Positions 16,406 to 24,759 of a stretch of 64,000 bases of DNA are shown in pieces. The position numbers were made by a program, and so were the translations under genes. Below the pieces are notes generated by a model. It made no database searches. It was not told the origin of the DNA and worked only from the letters and a program-made list of their open reading frames with translations. Origin of the DNA: CAXXOK01 sp963674895 (lineage in GTDB: Bacteria; Bacillota; Clostridia; Christensenellales; Aristaeellaceae); contig CAXXCY010000002.1 of assembly GCA_963674895.2 (NCBI GenBank), positions 829,355 to 893,354 of the forward strand, in the 5' to 3' direction. The stretch's first letter is position 1, and every line of letters starts with the position of its first letter.

Positions 16406-16767
16406 TCGGTCTTGGCATCGATATCTGCCATGTGGAGCGCATCGATAAAGCCCTGCAAAAGGGCGAAGGGTTTTTGAAGCGCTATTATACCGAGGAGGAG
16501 CGCGCGTACCTGCAAACCCGGAGGGATTCGCAAAGCGCCGCGGGGATGTTTGCCGCCAAGGAAGCGTTTTTGAAGGCTTTGGGCGTCGGACTGACGGGCG
16601 GGGTCGCGCTTTCGGATATCGGGGTGGCGCACGACGATCTGGGCTGCCCGCGTTACGCCCTGTCCGACAGGGCGGCCGCCGCCATGGCAAAAAAGGGTGC
16701 GCGGACCTCGTACCTGAGCATCAGCCACGACGCGGGCGTCGCCGCCGCCGTGTGCGTGCTGGAGTGA
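16402..16767 (+). CDS. acpS: Holo-ACP synthase
   Basis: The 121-residue enzyme moves 4'-phosphopantetheine from CoA to a serine of acyl carrier protein. GIDICHVERI near the N terminus carries the Mg2+-binding Asp, and FAAKEAFLKALG carries the second metal ligand Glu. The C-terminal SISHD segment is typical. The start is a GTG that overlaps the stop of the peptidase gene, with GGAGG (16391-16395) six bases upstream. nnr follows after 10 bases, a common arrangement in Firmicutes. Confidence 0.95.
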   Translation: MIGLGIDICHVERIDKALQKGEGFLKRYYTEEERAYLQTRRDSQSAAGMFAAKEAFLKALGVGLTGGVALSDIGVAHDDLGCPRYALSDRAAAAMAKKGARTSYLSISHDAGVAAAVCVLE

Positions 16768-16777
16768 GGATACCAAA

Positions 16778-18304
16778 ATGCTATATACCATTTCCCCGCA
16801 GGAGATGAAGCGGATCGAGCAGCGCTTCATGGCGGAGACCGGGACGCCCGGTCTGGAGCTGATGGAACGCGCTGCGGGGCATGTCGCGGACGCGGCGGCG
16901 CCGTTTTTATGGCACGGCGCGAAACTGCTGGTGCTGGCCGGTACGGGCAACAACGGCGGCGACGGGCTGGCGGCGGCGCGAATCCTCATGACGCGGTATG
17001 AAACCCTGCGCTGCATCGTTTTCCAGCTCGCGGGGACGATGTCGCCCGAAGCCCGGGAACAAACGGACCGGCTGAAGCCGTTTTCCGAGCGTCTGGATAT
17101 CGTCGAAATCGGAGACGAAATACCGCCGGTCCCGGCGGACTGCGCCTGCGCAGTCGACGCATTGTTCGGCACGGGCTTATCCCGCGCGCTTTCCGGGGCG
17201 GCGCGGGATTTGGTTCAGGATCTGAACGCGTCCGGGCTTCCCGTGGTCGCCGTGGACATTCCCAGCGGTCTGGACGGGAGCACGGGATATCCGCCGGAAG
17301 GAGGCGCGGCGGTGCGGGCGGACGTTACGGTGACCTTCCACCGCCTAAAGGACGGGCTGGCCCTGGGCGACGGGCTGGATCTATGCGGCAAGGTGACCGT
17401 TGGGGACATCGGCATTCCCGAAGCCTGGGACGACGCGCGGGGCTTTGCCGTAATGGAGCGCGGGGATACCGCGCGCCCGCCGCGCAGGCGCAACACCCAT
17501 AAGGGCGATTACGGCCGCGTACTGGCCGTTACGGGGTCGTTCGGGATGGCGGGCGCCGCGGGCATCGGCGCGTTGGCCGCGCTGCGCGCGGGCGCGGGCG
17601 GCGTAACGGTAGCCTGCCCGGAGGAGATTGTCCCCACCGTGCAGGCGTTAAGCCCCTGCGCCGTTTGCCTGCCCCTGCCAAAAGACAATCCGTGGGCGGT
17701 TCTCGAACCCGCGCTCGCAAAGGCTGATGCGCTGGTCGCCGGCTGCGGGATCGGCAGGAGCCCCGCGGTCTCGCGCCTGGCCGAACGGCTGATCCAATAT
17801 CTTTGCGCACACGCGCTTCCCGCGGTGCTTGACGCCGACGCGCTGAATACACTCGCCGCGTACCAGGACGAGTTCGCAGCGCAAAGCCTGCGCTTTCCCG
17901 ATTCTGTCGTTCTCACACCGCACCTGGGCGAGGCTTCGCGGCTGCTGCGTCAGCCGACGGAACAGGTCAGGCGCAGCCAGGCGCAGGCTGCGCGGGCGCT
18001 GCGCGAACGCTACGGCGGCTGCGTGATTGTAAAGAGCGCGTCCAGCGTGCTGGCCGCGGAGGACGGCGGGGCGATCAACGTCTTCGGTACGCCCGCGATG
18101 GCGAAGGCCGGGAGCGGCGATACGCTGGCGGGCGTCCTGGGCGCGCTGCTGGCCGGGCAAAAGGAGTACGGATTGCATGGCATTCGCCTTTTGCAGACCG
18201 CCTGTGCGCTGCACGGGCTGGCGGGGGAAGAAGCCGCAAAAAAATACGGCGGGCACGGCGCGCTCGCCACGGATGTCTGCGATTTTCTGGGCCAAATCCC
18301 GTAA
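16778..18304 (+). CDS. nnr: Bifunctional NAD(P)H-hydrate epimerase/dehydratase
   Basis: The 508-residue protein repairs hydrated NAD(P)H. The N-terminal epimerase half (YjeF-N, about 1-215) has the GTGNNGGDGLAAARIL motif. The C-terminal ADP-dependent dehydratase half (about 230-505) begins with THKGDYGRVLAVTGS and carries the AKAGSGDTLAG nucleotide-binding motif with its catalytic Asp. Both halves look complete. It is last in the peptidase-acpS-nnr operon and converges on the GNAT gene with only 26 bases between stops. Confidence 0.96.
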   Translation: MLYTISPQEMKRIEQRFMAETGTPGLELMERAAGHVADAAAPFLWHGAKLLVLAGTGNNGGDGLAAARILMTRYETLRCIVFQLAGTMSPEAREQTDRLKPFSERLDIVEIGDEIPPVPADCACAVDALFGTGLSRALSGAARDLVQDLNASGLPVVAVDIPSGLDGSTGYPPEGGAAVRADVTVTFHRLKDGLALGDGLDLCGKVTVGDIGIPEAWDDARGFAVMERGDTARPPRRRNTHKGDYGRVLAVTGSFGMAGAAGIGALAALRAGAGGVTVACPEEIVPTVQALSPCAVCLPLPKDNPWAVLEPALAKADALVAGCGIGRSPAVSRLAERLIQYLCAHALPAVLDADALNTLAAYQDEFAAQSLRFPDSVVLTPHLGEASRLLRQPTEQVRRSQAQAARALRERYGGCVIVKSASSVLAAEDGGAINVFGTPAMAKAGSGDTLAGVLGALLAGQKEYGLHGIRLLQTACALHGLAGEEAAKKYGGHGALATDVCDFLGQIP

Positions 18305-18330
18305 TCAGGCCGGAAGCGGAAGAAACGGGA

Positions 18331-18918
18331 TCAGGACAGCTTCATACTGTAGGCTGTGATAAAGCCGCCGAATACGTCGTGGCTGTACCGGAAACCGAGG
18401 TTGCGGTACAGGCTGATGACGCTGTTGTTCCCATTGGATATATATACAAAAACGGTCTGTACGCCCGCCGTTTTGCGGAACCAGTCCATCGCCCGGGAGC
18501 ACAGGGTATAGGCGATATGCCGGCCCCTGTATTCCGGCAGCACGTACAGGTTGTTCAGGCAGCCGATCTTCTGCGGCATCGGGAACGAGTCGGGGTAAAA
18601 CCCCGTTTCGCTGACGCCGGACAAACTTCTGGCCCACGCGGGCCGTTCCGATTTGGAAGCATCGGTTTCCCATGCCGCGATGGAGAAAATATACCCGACG
18701 GGCTTTGCGCCGTCAAACGCGGCGACAAGCTGTTTTTCCGCCGCTTTTTCGAAGCTTGGTTTCAGGCGGTTGTCGAAGCTCATCGCCCGGAGAACCTCGG
18801 GATGGATTTTGCCGTGATCCGCCTGGTGCGCCATCAGCGCGTTGCACAAATCCCGGCAGATTGCAAGAGTATCGCCGGTAATTTCACGGTATATAATTTC
18901 ACGGTGAACGGGTATCAT
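18331..18918 (-). CDS. GNAT-family N-acetyltransferase
   Basis: The 195-residue protein has the GNAT fold. The acetyl-CoA loop is in LPEYRGRHIAYTL (R-G-x-x-A type) and the C-terminal half shows NNSVISLYRNLGFR, the usual motif B. The ATG at 18918 is chosen because GGAGG sits eight bases upstream (18926-18930); an in-frame extension upstream has no ribosome site. The start codon lies within one arm of a long inverted repeat with the ribosome site in its loop, which may control translation. The acetyl acceptor is unknown. It may be read through from the ccdA operon 53 bases upstream. Confidence 0.85.
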   Translation of the reverse strand: MIPVHREIIYREITGDTLAICRDLCNALMAHQADHGKIHPEVLRAMSFDNRLKPSFEKAAEKQLVAAFDGAKPVGYIFSIAAWETDASKSERPAWARSLSGVSETGFYPDSFPMPQKIGCLNNLYVLPEYRGRHIAYTLCSRAMDWFRKTAGVQTVFVYISNGNNSVISLYRNLGFRYSHDVFGGFITAYSMKLS

Positions 18919-18956
18919 GGCATATTCCTCCAACCGTATGATACCCAATCACCGTG
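18900..18956 (-). promoter_or_regulatory. Inverted repeat enclosing the GNAT ribosome site and start codon
   Basis: 18900-18918 (CACGGTG, 3 unpaired, GGGTATCAT) is mirrored by 18938-18956 (ATGATACCC, 3 unpaired, CACCGTG): 16 matched pairs around a 19-base loop. In the minus-strand mRNA the GGAGG ribosome site is in the loop, and the AUG (18918-18916) is paired within the stem. This geometry suggests a translational switch, though a DNA operator is possible too. Confidence 0.6.
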
Positions 18957-18971
18957 AATAAAGCAATACGC

Positions 18972-19661
18972 TTACAAAACGGCGGTCAGAATCAAATACG
19001 CGCCGTACGCGACCATCAAAACGCCTCCGATTCTCCGAAGCAGCGGCTGATGGTCCCGCAGCCATGTGAAGGCGTTTTTCAGCCAATGGTACAGGATGAT
19101 GAACACGAGCATCGGCACGGACAGGCCCAGGGCGAAAACCGCCAGCGACAGCATGCCCGCCCCGACCGTGGCGCTGGACGCGGCAAGGAGCAACGCGTTG
19201 GCGAGGATCGGCGTCAGGCAGGGCGTCCAGGACAGGGCGATGACGATTCCGAACAGCAGCGCGGAAAAGAACCCGGTGGGCCTGAGCGCGGAGAAGCGCT
19301 CCGTCCACGCGGGCGCCTTCACGCCCTGCCAGTGCAGAAAATCGGCGGTCCAAAGCCCGAACAGGATCATCAGCACGCCGGTGACGATGTTGAGCGTTCC
19401 ACGGTCGGTGCTTTTGAGCGTGCCGCCGATCAGCCCGGCTCCGGCGCCCATCAGCGTGAACAGCAGGATAAACCCGGCGGCCAAACCCAGGCAACGCAAA
19501 AGAACGCTTGTCCAGGCGTTCTTTTGTTCATCACTGCCGCTGCCCACCAGATAGAGCGCGTACACGGGCAGCATGGGGAGCACGCACGGCGACAGAAAGG
19601 CGACCAGGCCGCCCAGGAGCATGGCCCACAGGGAAAACTGTTCAACGCTTGCGGTAAACAC
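18972..19661 (-). CDS. ccdA: CcdA-type thiol-disulfide transmembrane protein
   Basis: The 229-residue protein has about six membrane helices and moves electrons from cytoplasmic thioredoxin across the membrane. The two redox Cys are visible in FLSPCVLPMLP (helix 1) and SWTPCLTPIL (helix 4). The start lies 11 bases after the stop of the thioredoxin-like gene, so the two form an operon: CcdA would reduce the exported TlpA-like partner. The role in cytochrome c maturation is doubtful, since no cytochrome genes are near; repair of exported proteins is more likely in an anaerobe. Confidence 0.92.
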   Translation of the reverse strand: MFTASVEQFSLWAMLLGGLVAFLSPCVLPMLPVYALYLVGSGSDEQKNAWTSVLLRCLGLAAGFILLFTLMGAGAGLIGGTLKSTDRGTLNIVTGVLMILFGLWTADFLHWQGVKAPAWTERFSALRPTGFFSALLFGIVIALSWTPCLTPILANALLLAASSATVGAGMLSLAVFALGLSVPMLVFIILYHWLKNAFTWLRDHQPLLRRIGGVLMVAYGAYLILTAVL

Positions 19662-19672
19662 GGACGCCTCCT

Positions 19673-20332
19673 TTAATTTTGGACGGTCGCCTGGGAGACG
19701 GCGTCATTTTTGGAACTCGAGGGCGCGGGCGTGGAAACGGAGGGTGTCTCCGTGCCGTCACGCTTGGGGATCCCCATACCGTCCAGAATTTGGGAGAACG
19801 TGGCGAAGTCAAGCGCCGCGGCCTGCGCGTAGTACAAATACCCCTGCGCGTCGATGAAAATGCTGGTGGGATATCCGGGGACGCCGACGAGCGCCGTCAA
19901 ACCCATGTCTTCATCCTCCAGGATGGTCATTCCCTGCAGGCCAAATCTCTCAACAACGGACGCCGTATTGCTCGCGTCATCCCCGTCCCACGGGTGCACG
20001 AGGATGATCTCCAGCGAATCAGGATCATACGTGTCGTAGATCTTTTTGATATCGGGCATCTCTTCCATGCAGTAGGGGCACCATTCGGTGAAGAAATTCA
20101 GGAACAGCGCCTTGCCCTCGTACAGGCTGACGTCCAGCGCGGAACCTTCGAAATAATTCAGGACATACATGGGCTGGCTTTCCGCTTCGTTTTCAGATTC
20201 GTTTTCGGTTTCATATTCCGACTCATAATCCGATTCGTGTTCCGATTCGTTTTCTGTATCGGCGAGAGCCGTCAGAGGGAACAGCATCAGCACGAAAAGC
20301 ACGGCGAGCACCTTTTTGAATGTCAAACGCAT
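19673..20332 (-). CDS. Exported TlpA-like thioredoxin-fold protein
   Basis: The 219-residue protein has an N-terminal signal sequence (about residues 1-24, KKVLAVLFVLMLFPLTALA). A Glu/Ser-rich linker follows (about 26-54), made of repeated E-S-x-x units, and then a thioredoxin-fold domain. The active site is TEWCPYC and the cis-Pro loop is GVPGYPTS. It is probably anchored by an uncleaved signal or released outside, where it would reduce disulfides with electrons from the adjacent CcdA. GAAGAGG lies about ten bases before the ATG. On the minus strand a TATAGT about 30 bases upstream is a possible -10 box. Confidence 0.88.
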   Translation of the reverse strand: MRLTFKKVLAVLFVLMLFPLTALADTENESEHESDYESEYETENESENEAESQPMYVLNYFEGSALDVSLYEGKALFLNFFTEWCPYCMEEMPDIKKIYDTYDPDSLEIILVHPWDGDDASNTASVVERFGLQGMTILEDEDMGLTALVGVPGYPTSIFIDAQGYLYYAQAAALDFATFSQILDGMGIPKRDGTETPSVSTPAPSSSKNDAVSQATVQN

Positions 20333-20413
20333 AAAATACCACCTCTTCGGTCAGACTATACCCGAGGCCCGGGGGATTGAAACGCTTTGTTCTTTACGGA
20401 ATACGCATCGTCA

Positions 20414-20422
20414 TGATATAAT
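20414..20422 (+). promoter_or_regulatory. Extended -10 promoter for the aminotransferase
   Basis: TGATATAAT (TG-n-TATAAT) lies about 75 bases before the aminotransferase start. No good -35 box is found at 17 bases, which is usual for extended -10 promoters. Confidence 0.5.
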
Positions 20423-20496
20423 GCGAATTGTTTTTATGCAAGGCGGAAGATGTAAATTGTATGGAAACAACCTGATTATAACGGGGAGGGATTTCA

Positions 20497-21695
20497 ATGC
20501 CTTTGGGAATTTCAAAGAAGGCTGCGGGGATCGCGCCTTCGGCGACACTGGCCCTGAACGCGAAGGTCATTGCCTTGAAAGCTGCTGGCGAAAAGGTCAT
20601 CGGATTTGCGAGCGGAGAACCGGATTTTGATACGCCGGTCACCATTCGAGACGCAGCAAAAGAAGCCCTCGACAATGGAAAAACCCGCTATACGGCCGCC
20701 GCGGGGATGGTGGAACTTCGCCAGGCGATCAAGGACAAGCTCAAGAGGGAAAACGGGCTTGACTATGAGGTCGGCCAGATCGTGGTTTCCAACGGCGCAA
20801 AGCATTCGATTTTCAATGCTTTCTTTGCACTTATCAACGACGGCGACGAAGTGATTATCCCGACTCCCTGCTGGGTCAGCTATCCCGAGATGGTGAAAAT
20901 GTGCGGCGGCGTGCGGTGTTTGCCAAAACCACGGAGGAAGACAACTTTGTTTTAAAACCCGCCGATATCGCCGCCGTGATTACGGAAAAGACCAAGGCGT
21001 TCATGCTCACGTCGCCCAGCAACCCCAACGGAAGCTGCTGGGGGCTGGATGATTTGCAGGCGCTGGCCGACCTGGCCGTGAAACACGATTTTTATATTAT
21101 CACCGACGAGATCTATGAACATCTGCTCTATACCGGCGGCCGCAACATCTCCATCGCCACACTGGGGGAGAAGGTCAAGGAGCGGACCATCGTCATCAAC
21201 GGCGTGAGCAAAACCTATGCGATGACCGGCTTCCGCATCGGCTACGCCGCCGGACCCAAGGATGTGATGGACGCGATCTCCGCCTGCCAGAGCCAGGCGA
21301 CCTCCGCGCCGAACACGCCCGCGCAGTATGCCGCCATGAAGGCCCTCACCATGCCGCAGGAGCCGGTGGAGGTTTTCCGCAAGGCGTTTATGGAGCGGCG
21401 TGACGCGCTGGTGGAAGGGCTCAACGCCATCGAAGGCATTTCCTGCCTGAAACCCGACGGCGCGTTCTACGTCATGATGAACGTGACAAAGCTGATCGGC
21501 AGGAAGAAGAACGGCACGGTGATCGACAGCTGCTCCACGTTTGCCCGGATGCTGCTGGAGGATGAAAAGGTCGCCGTCGTGCCGGGAGCGGAATTCTACG
21601 CGCCGGGCTTCTGCCGCTTGACGTATGCCCTGTCCAAGGAGAACATCGCCGAGGGCGTCCGCCGAATCCGCGCCTTTGCGGAGAGCTTGACCTGA
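20497..21695 (+). pseudogene. Class I aminotransferase (aspartate-type) with one-base frameshift
   Basis: Together the two frames encode a full-length PLP aminotransferase of about 399 residues, aspartate/aromatic type. The first frame (20497-) runs to CWVSYPEMVKMCGGV, and the second continues with VFAKTTEEDNFVLKP to the end at 21695. The PLP lysine is in NGVSKTYAMTGFRIGY and the phosphate-binding region in PSNPNG. The break is at about 20914-20916: GTGCGGTGTTT would read GTG-CCG-GTG-TTT with one more C, restoring V-P-V-F. Everything else is conserved and codon use is normal on both sides, so the mutation is very recent or a sequencing error. If real, the first frame ends at 20955 without the PLP lysine and would be inactive. 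Confidence 0.85.
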
Positions 21696-21701
21696 CACGG
21701 A

Positions 21702-21894
21702 TTTTACACAGACTTTACACAGTTTTTCCATAACGACTGCTTGATCGAAAATCCAATATCCGCTTCGTTTGCCGCCCGACAGTCACCCATTTCCACATCG
21801 ATATGGAAAACGCATCCCCGGCAGGCTTTCGAGTTTCAATACGTTTTCCACAGGTTTTCCACCAAAACACGGCAAATCCCCGTCGTTTTCCACA
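21702..21894. promoter_or_regulatory. Cluster of DnaA-box-like nonamers
   Basis: The 247-base gap holds eight sequences close to the DnaA box TTATNCACA. They are TTTTACACA (21702), CTTTACACA (21713), TTTTCCATA (21724), ATTTCCACA (21789), TTTTCCACA (21844), TTTTCCACC (21855) and TTTTCCACA (21886) on the plus strand, and TTTTCCATA on the minus strand (21802-21810). Such clusters occur at replication origins and at DnaA-titrating or DnaA-regulated sites. No dnaA or dnaN gene and no obvious AT-rich unwinding element is nearby, so the role is open. Confidence 0.5.
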
Positions 21895-21942
21895 TAGTTT
21901 CGACGCGAATGCAGTTTATGCCGCGAAAGGGAGAGATGAAGC

Positions 21943-23337
21943 ATGATCGAATTCAACAAGAAGAGCAACCAACTCATTCAGGCTAAATACCGTTATGATC
22001 TGCAGGATATTCAGGAACCCAACCTGTACCGCGAGATTTATGATTATGATTCCATTCCAAAAATCACGTTCAACAACCGTCTGGTGCCGATCAATATGCC
22101 GGACGAGATCTGGATGACCGATACCACCTTCCGCGACGGCCAACAGAGCGTAAGCCCGTTTTCAGTCAAGCAGATCGCACACCTGTTCAAGCTCCTGTCC
22201 CGTCTGGGCGGACCGAACGGGCTGGTGCGCCAGAGCGAGTTTTTTATCTATACCGATAAGGACCGGGAGGCGCTGGAGAAGTGCCAGGCGCTGGGGCTGA
22301 AATACCCCGAGATTACCACCTGGATTCGCGCCAACCCGTCGGATTTCGATCTGGTGAAGGCTGCCGGCGTGGAGGAGACAGGCATCCTGGTGTCCTGCAG
22401 CGACTATCATATCTTCAAGAAGATGAAGCTAACGCGCGCACAGGCGCTGGACCAATACCTGGGGATTGTGAAAGCGGCCATGGACAAGGGAATCCGTCCG
22501 CGCTGCCATTTCGAGGATATCACCCGCGCCGATTTCTACGGCTTCGTTCTGCCCTTTGCCGAGAAGCTCAGCGAGCTTTCCGAACAGAGCGGCATTCCCG
22601 TGAAAGTGCGCGCCTGCGATACGATGGGATACGGCGTCAGCTTTCCCGGCGCGGCGCTGCCCAGAAGCGTGCAGGGCATTATCTACGGCCTGAACCACTA
22701 TGCGCAGATTCCAAGCGGGCTTTTGGAGTGGCACGGGCATAACGATTTCTACAAGGTGGTCAGCAACGCCTCGACCGCATGGCTCTATGGCTGTTCCAGC
22801 GTTAACTGCTCGCTGCTGGGCATCGGCGAACGGACGGGCAACTGCCCGCTGGAAGCGATGGCGGTCGAGTATCAGGGGCTGCGCGGCACGGACGGCGGTA
22901 TGGATTTGACCGCCGTGAACGAGATCGCCGAGTACATGGAAAAGGAGATCGGCATCGAGATCAGCTCCAGGCAGCCGTTCGTCGGCAGGCATTTCAACGT
23001 AACCCGCGCGGGCATCCATGCGGACGGAATGCTCAAGGATGAGGAGATTTACAATATCTTCAACACCGCCAAGATCCTGAACCGCCCGCCGACCGTATCG
23101 GTGGACAGCCATTCGGGGCTTGCCGGGGTCGCGCACTGGATGAACTCGTTTTTCCGCCTGAAGGGCGAGCAGAGGCTCAACAAACAGGACCCGATTGTGA
23201 AAACCGTGAAAGAGCAGGTGGATGCCCTCTACGCGCGGGGCCGCAACACGGTGATGGGCGACGAGGAACTGGAAACGCTGGTCAGCCAGGCGGACCAGGA
23301 GCTATACCATAAGCTGTTGCACCACCAGGCCAAATGA
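21943..23337 (+). CDS. Re-citrate synthase / LeuA-like acyltransferase (DRE-TIM family)
   Basis: The 464-residue protein belongs to the homocitrate/isopropylmalate synthase family, which condenses acetyl-CoA with a 2-oxo acid. DTTFRDGQQS is the DRE-TIM signature (Arg-Asp metal/substrate site), and EWHGHNDFYK gives the metal-binding His pair. NCSLLGIGERTGNCPLE is the family's glycine-rich loop. It lacks the C-terminal LeuA regulatory domain. The long conserved N-terminal extension and its length resemble the Re-citrate synthase described in Clostridium kluyveri, so citrate formation from oxaloacetate is the best guess. Isopropylmalate or citramalate synthesis is the alternative; no leuBCD genes are adjacent. 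AAAGGGAGAG precedes the ATG. Confidence 0.75.
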   Translation: MIEFNKKSNQLIQAKYRYDLQDIQEPNLYREIYDYDSIPKITFNNRLVPINMPDEIWMTDTTFRDGQQSVSPFSVKQIAHLFKLLSRLGGPNGLVRQSEFFIYTDKDREALEKCQALGLKYPEITTWIRANPSDFDLVKAAGVEETGILVSCSDYHIFKKMKLTRAQALDQYLGIVKAAMDKGIRPRCHFEDITRADFYGFVLPFAEKLSELSEQSGIPVKVRACDTMGYGVSFPGAALPRSVQGIIYGLNHYAQIPSGLLEWHGHNDFYKVVSNASTAWLYGCSSVNCSLLGIGERTGNCPLEAMAVEYQGLRGTDGGMDLTAVNEIAEYMEKEIGIEISSRQPFVGRHFNVTRAGIHADGMLKDEEIYNIFNTAKILNRPPTVSVDSHSGLAGVAHWMNSFFRLKGEQRLNKQDPIVKTVKEQVDALYARGRNTVMGDEELETLVSQADQELYHKLLHHQAK

Positions 23338-23462
23338 CAGCCTGCTGAAAAGTCTTGTTTTCATTGCTGCCTGCACTGCAGCGCGGGTATCGCTTACGAA
23401 CGATAAAGCGATACCCGCGCTGCAGTTTGGCTTCGCGAAACCGAGACCTTTTGAACAAGCTG
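23338..23462. repeat. 125-bp nested palindromic element
   Basis: The core is a perfect 20-bp inverted repeat, 23376-23395 with 23406-23425, around a 10-base loop. Imperfect outer repeats also pair: CAGCCTGCTGAAAAGTC (from 23338) with the complement of 23437-23462 (reads CAGCTTGTTCAAAAGG). The element starts one base after the upstream stop codon and fills most of the gap between converging genes. The outer ends resemble transposon termini, so it may be a MITE; it could also work as a bidirectional terminator. Confidence 0.65.
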
Positions 23463-23504
23463 GTATTATAAAATGGCATGATTGCCAATCATCTTATTGT
23501 TAAC

Positions 23505-24668
23505 TCACGAAAAATCGGTGTCGAACTGCACCACCAGCTCATATCGGGGATCGAGCTTCTTTACATAGGAACGCAGCGACTTGAGCAATTCATCCCTGTC
23601 GATTCCGTCCTGGGGCAAAAGACAATCAAACACCAGATTGATCTTCCGCTCGCCCGGCACCACGCGGAAATCATGCAGCGAAAGCCGCTTATCCAGGCTC
23701 CGCAGGTATTTCGCGATCTTGCTTTTCAAGGCATTGATCTTGGGATCGTCGGTCATCGTGGGGTCCATATGGATAACGACTTCGATGCCCAGCGCGTCCT
23801 TCAATTCGCGTTCCGCCCGGTCGATCGCCTCGTGGATGACGACGATATTGCCGGACGCGCTGACCTCCGCGTGCACGGAGGCGATGCAGCGCCCGGGGCC
23901 ATAATCATGGAGAATGATGTCGTGCAGGCCCCGTATCTCCGGATACCGCAGCAGGATATCCTTGATATCCTGAATCAGATGCGGATCGGGCTTGCCGCCC
24001 AGGAGACTGTCGATGGTATCCTTACAGACATCGTAGCCGCCCTTGAGAACAAACAGCGCGACCAGAACGCCGATGAAGCCGTCGATCTTCCATCCGAAAA
24101 TCCACTGCAGCAGCATGCTCACCGCTACGGAGCCCGTGGCCAGAATATCGCTGAGGCTGTCTCTGGAGGCCGCGAACAGCGGCTTGGAATCGATCAGCCG
24201 CGCGATTTTGCGGTAGTAAAAATAAAGCCATAGCTTGACCAGGATCGAAACAAGGAGCAACAAAAGCATCGTCAGGCTGACGACAATCTGGACGGGATTT
24301 ATGATGGTTTTGATACCCTCCATCAGCAGCTGAACGCCCGCGATCAGGATAATGACGCCGACGGCGAGCGCGCCGATGTATTCCATCCGCGCATGCCCGA
24401 AGGGATGGGAACTGTCGTTGGGCTTGACGGCCATGCGCACCGTGACCAGCGCCATCAGCGCCCCCGCCGAATCGGACAGGTTGTTGACGGCGTCGGCCGT
24501 TACGGCCAGCGAGCCGGAAAGCATGCCGACGATGAATTTCATCGCGGAGAGCAGGACGTTGGCCACGATGCCCGTCACGCTGCCAAGCGTCCCGTAGGAA
24601 GCGCGGACATTGCGGTCCGTTACGTCCTGATGATTTTTAACAAATAAACGGATTAGCCAGCGGGTCAA
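23505..24668 (-). CDS. Cation diffusion facilitator (CDF) family transporter
   Basis: The 387-residue protein exports divalent metal ions (Zn, Mn, Fe or Co) in exchange for protons. Metal-binding acidic residues are in VTADAVNNLSDS (helix 2) and in DGFIGVLVALFVLKGG with its preceding helix (helix 5). The HPFGHARMEY segment between helices 2 and 3 is a family signature. A C-terminal cytoplasmic domain has the DHDLI-like His/Asp positions, including LHDIILHDYGPG. TTG at 24668 is preferred as start because GGAGGG lies six bases upstream; a GTG at 24698 has no ribosome site. The metal cannot be assigned from sequence. Confidence 0.9.
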   Translation of the reverse strand: MTRWLIRLFVKNHQDVTDRNVRASYGTLGSVTGIVANVLLSAMKFIVGMLSGSLAVTADAVNNLSDSAGALMALVTVRMAVKPNDSSHPFGHARMEYIGALAVGVIILIAGVQLLMEGIKTIINPVQIVVSLTMLLLLLVSILVKLWLYFYYRKIARLIDSKPLFAASRDSLSDILATGSVAVSMLLQWIFGWKIDGFIGVLVALFVLKGGYDVCKDTIDSLLGGKPDPHLIQDIKDILLRYPEIRGLHDIILHDYGPGRCIASVHAEVSASGNIVVIHEAIDRAERELKDALGIEVVIHMDPTMTDDPKINALKSKIAKYLRSLDKRLSLHDFRVVPGERKINLVFDCLLPQDGIDRDELLKSLRSYVKKLDPRYELVVQFDTDFS

Positions 24669-24759
24669 ACAAAGCCCTCCAATATCGGAAGCGGTCACGG
24701 TATGTAAATCAGTGCATGGCAGCCATTATACCACGATCGAAACCGGTGCACAATGCGGG

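Noticed and set aside
20901..20925. Programmed frameshift in the aminotransferase
   Set aside because: No slippery heptamer, no stimulatory structure or internal ribosome site seen, and the family is not known to use recoding.
21702..21894. Calling this region oriC outright
   Set aside because: No dnaA, dnaN or rpmH nearby, no AT-rich unwinding stretch, and no strand switch of genes at this point.
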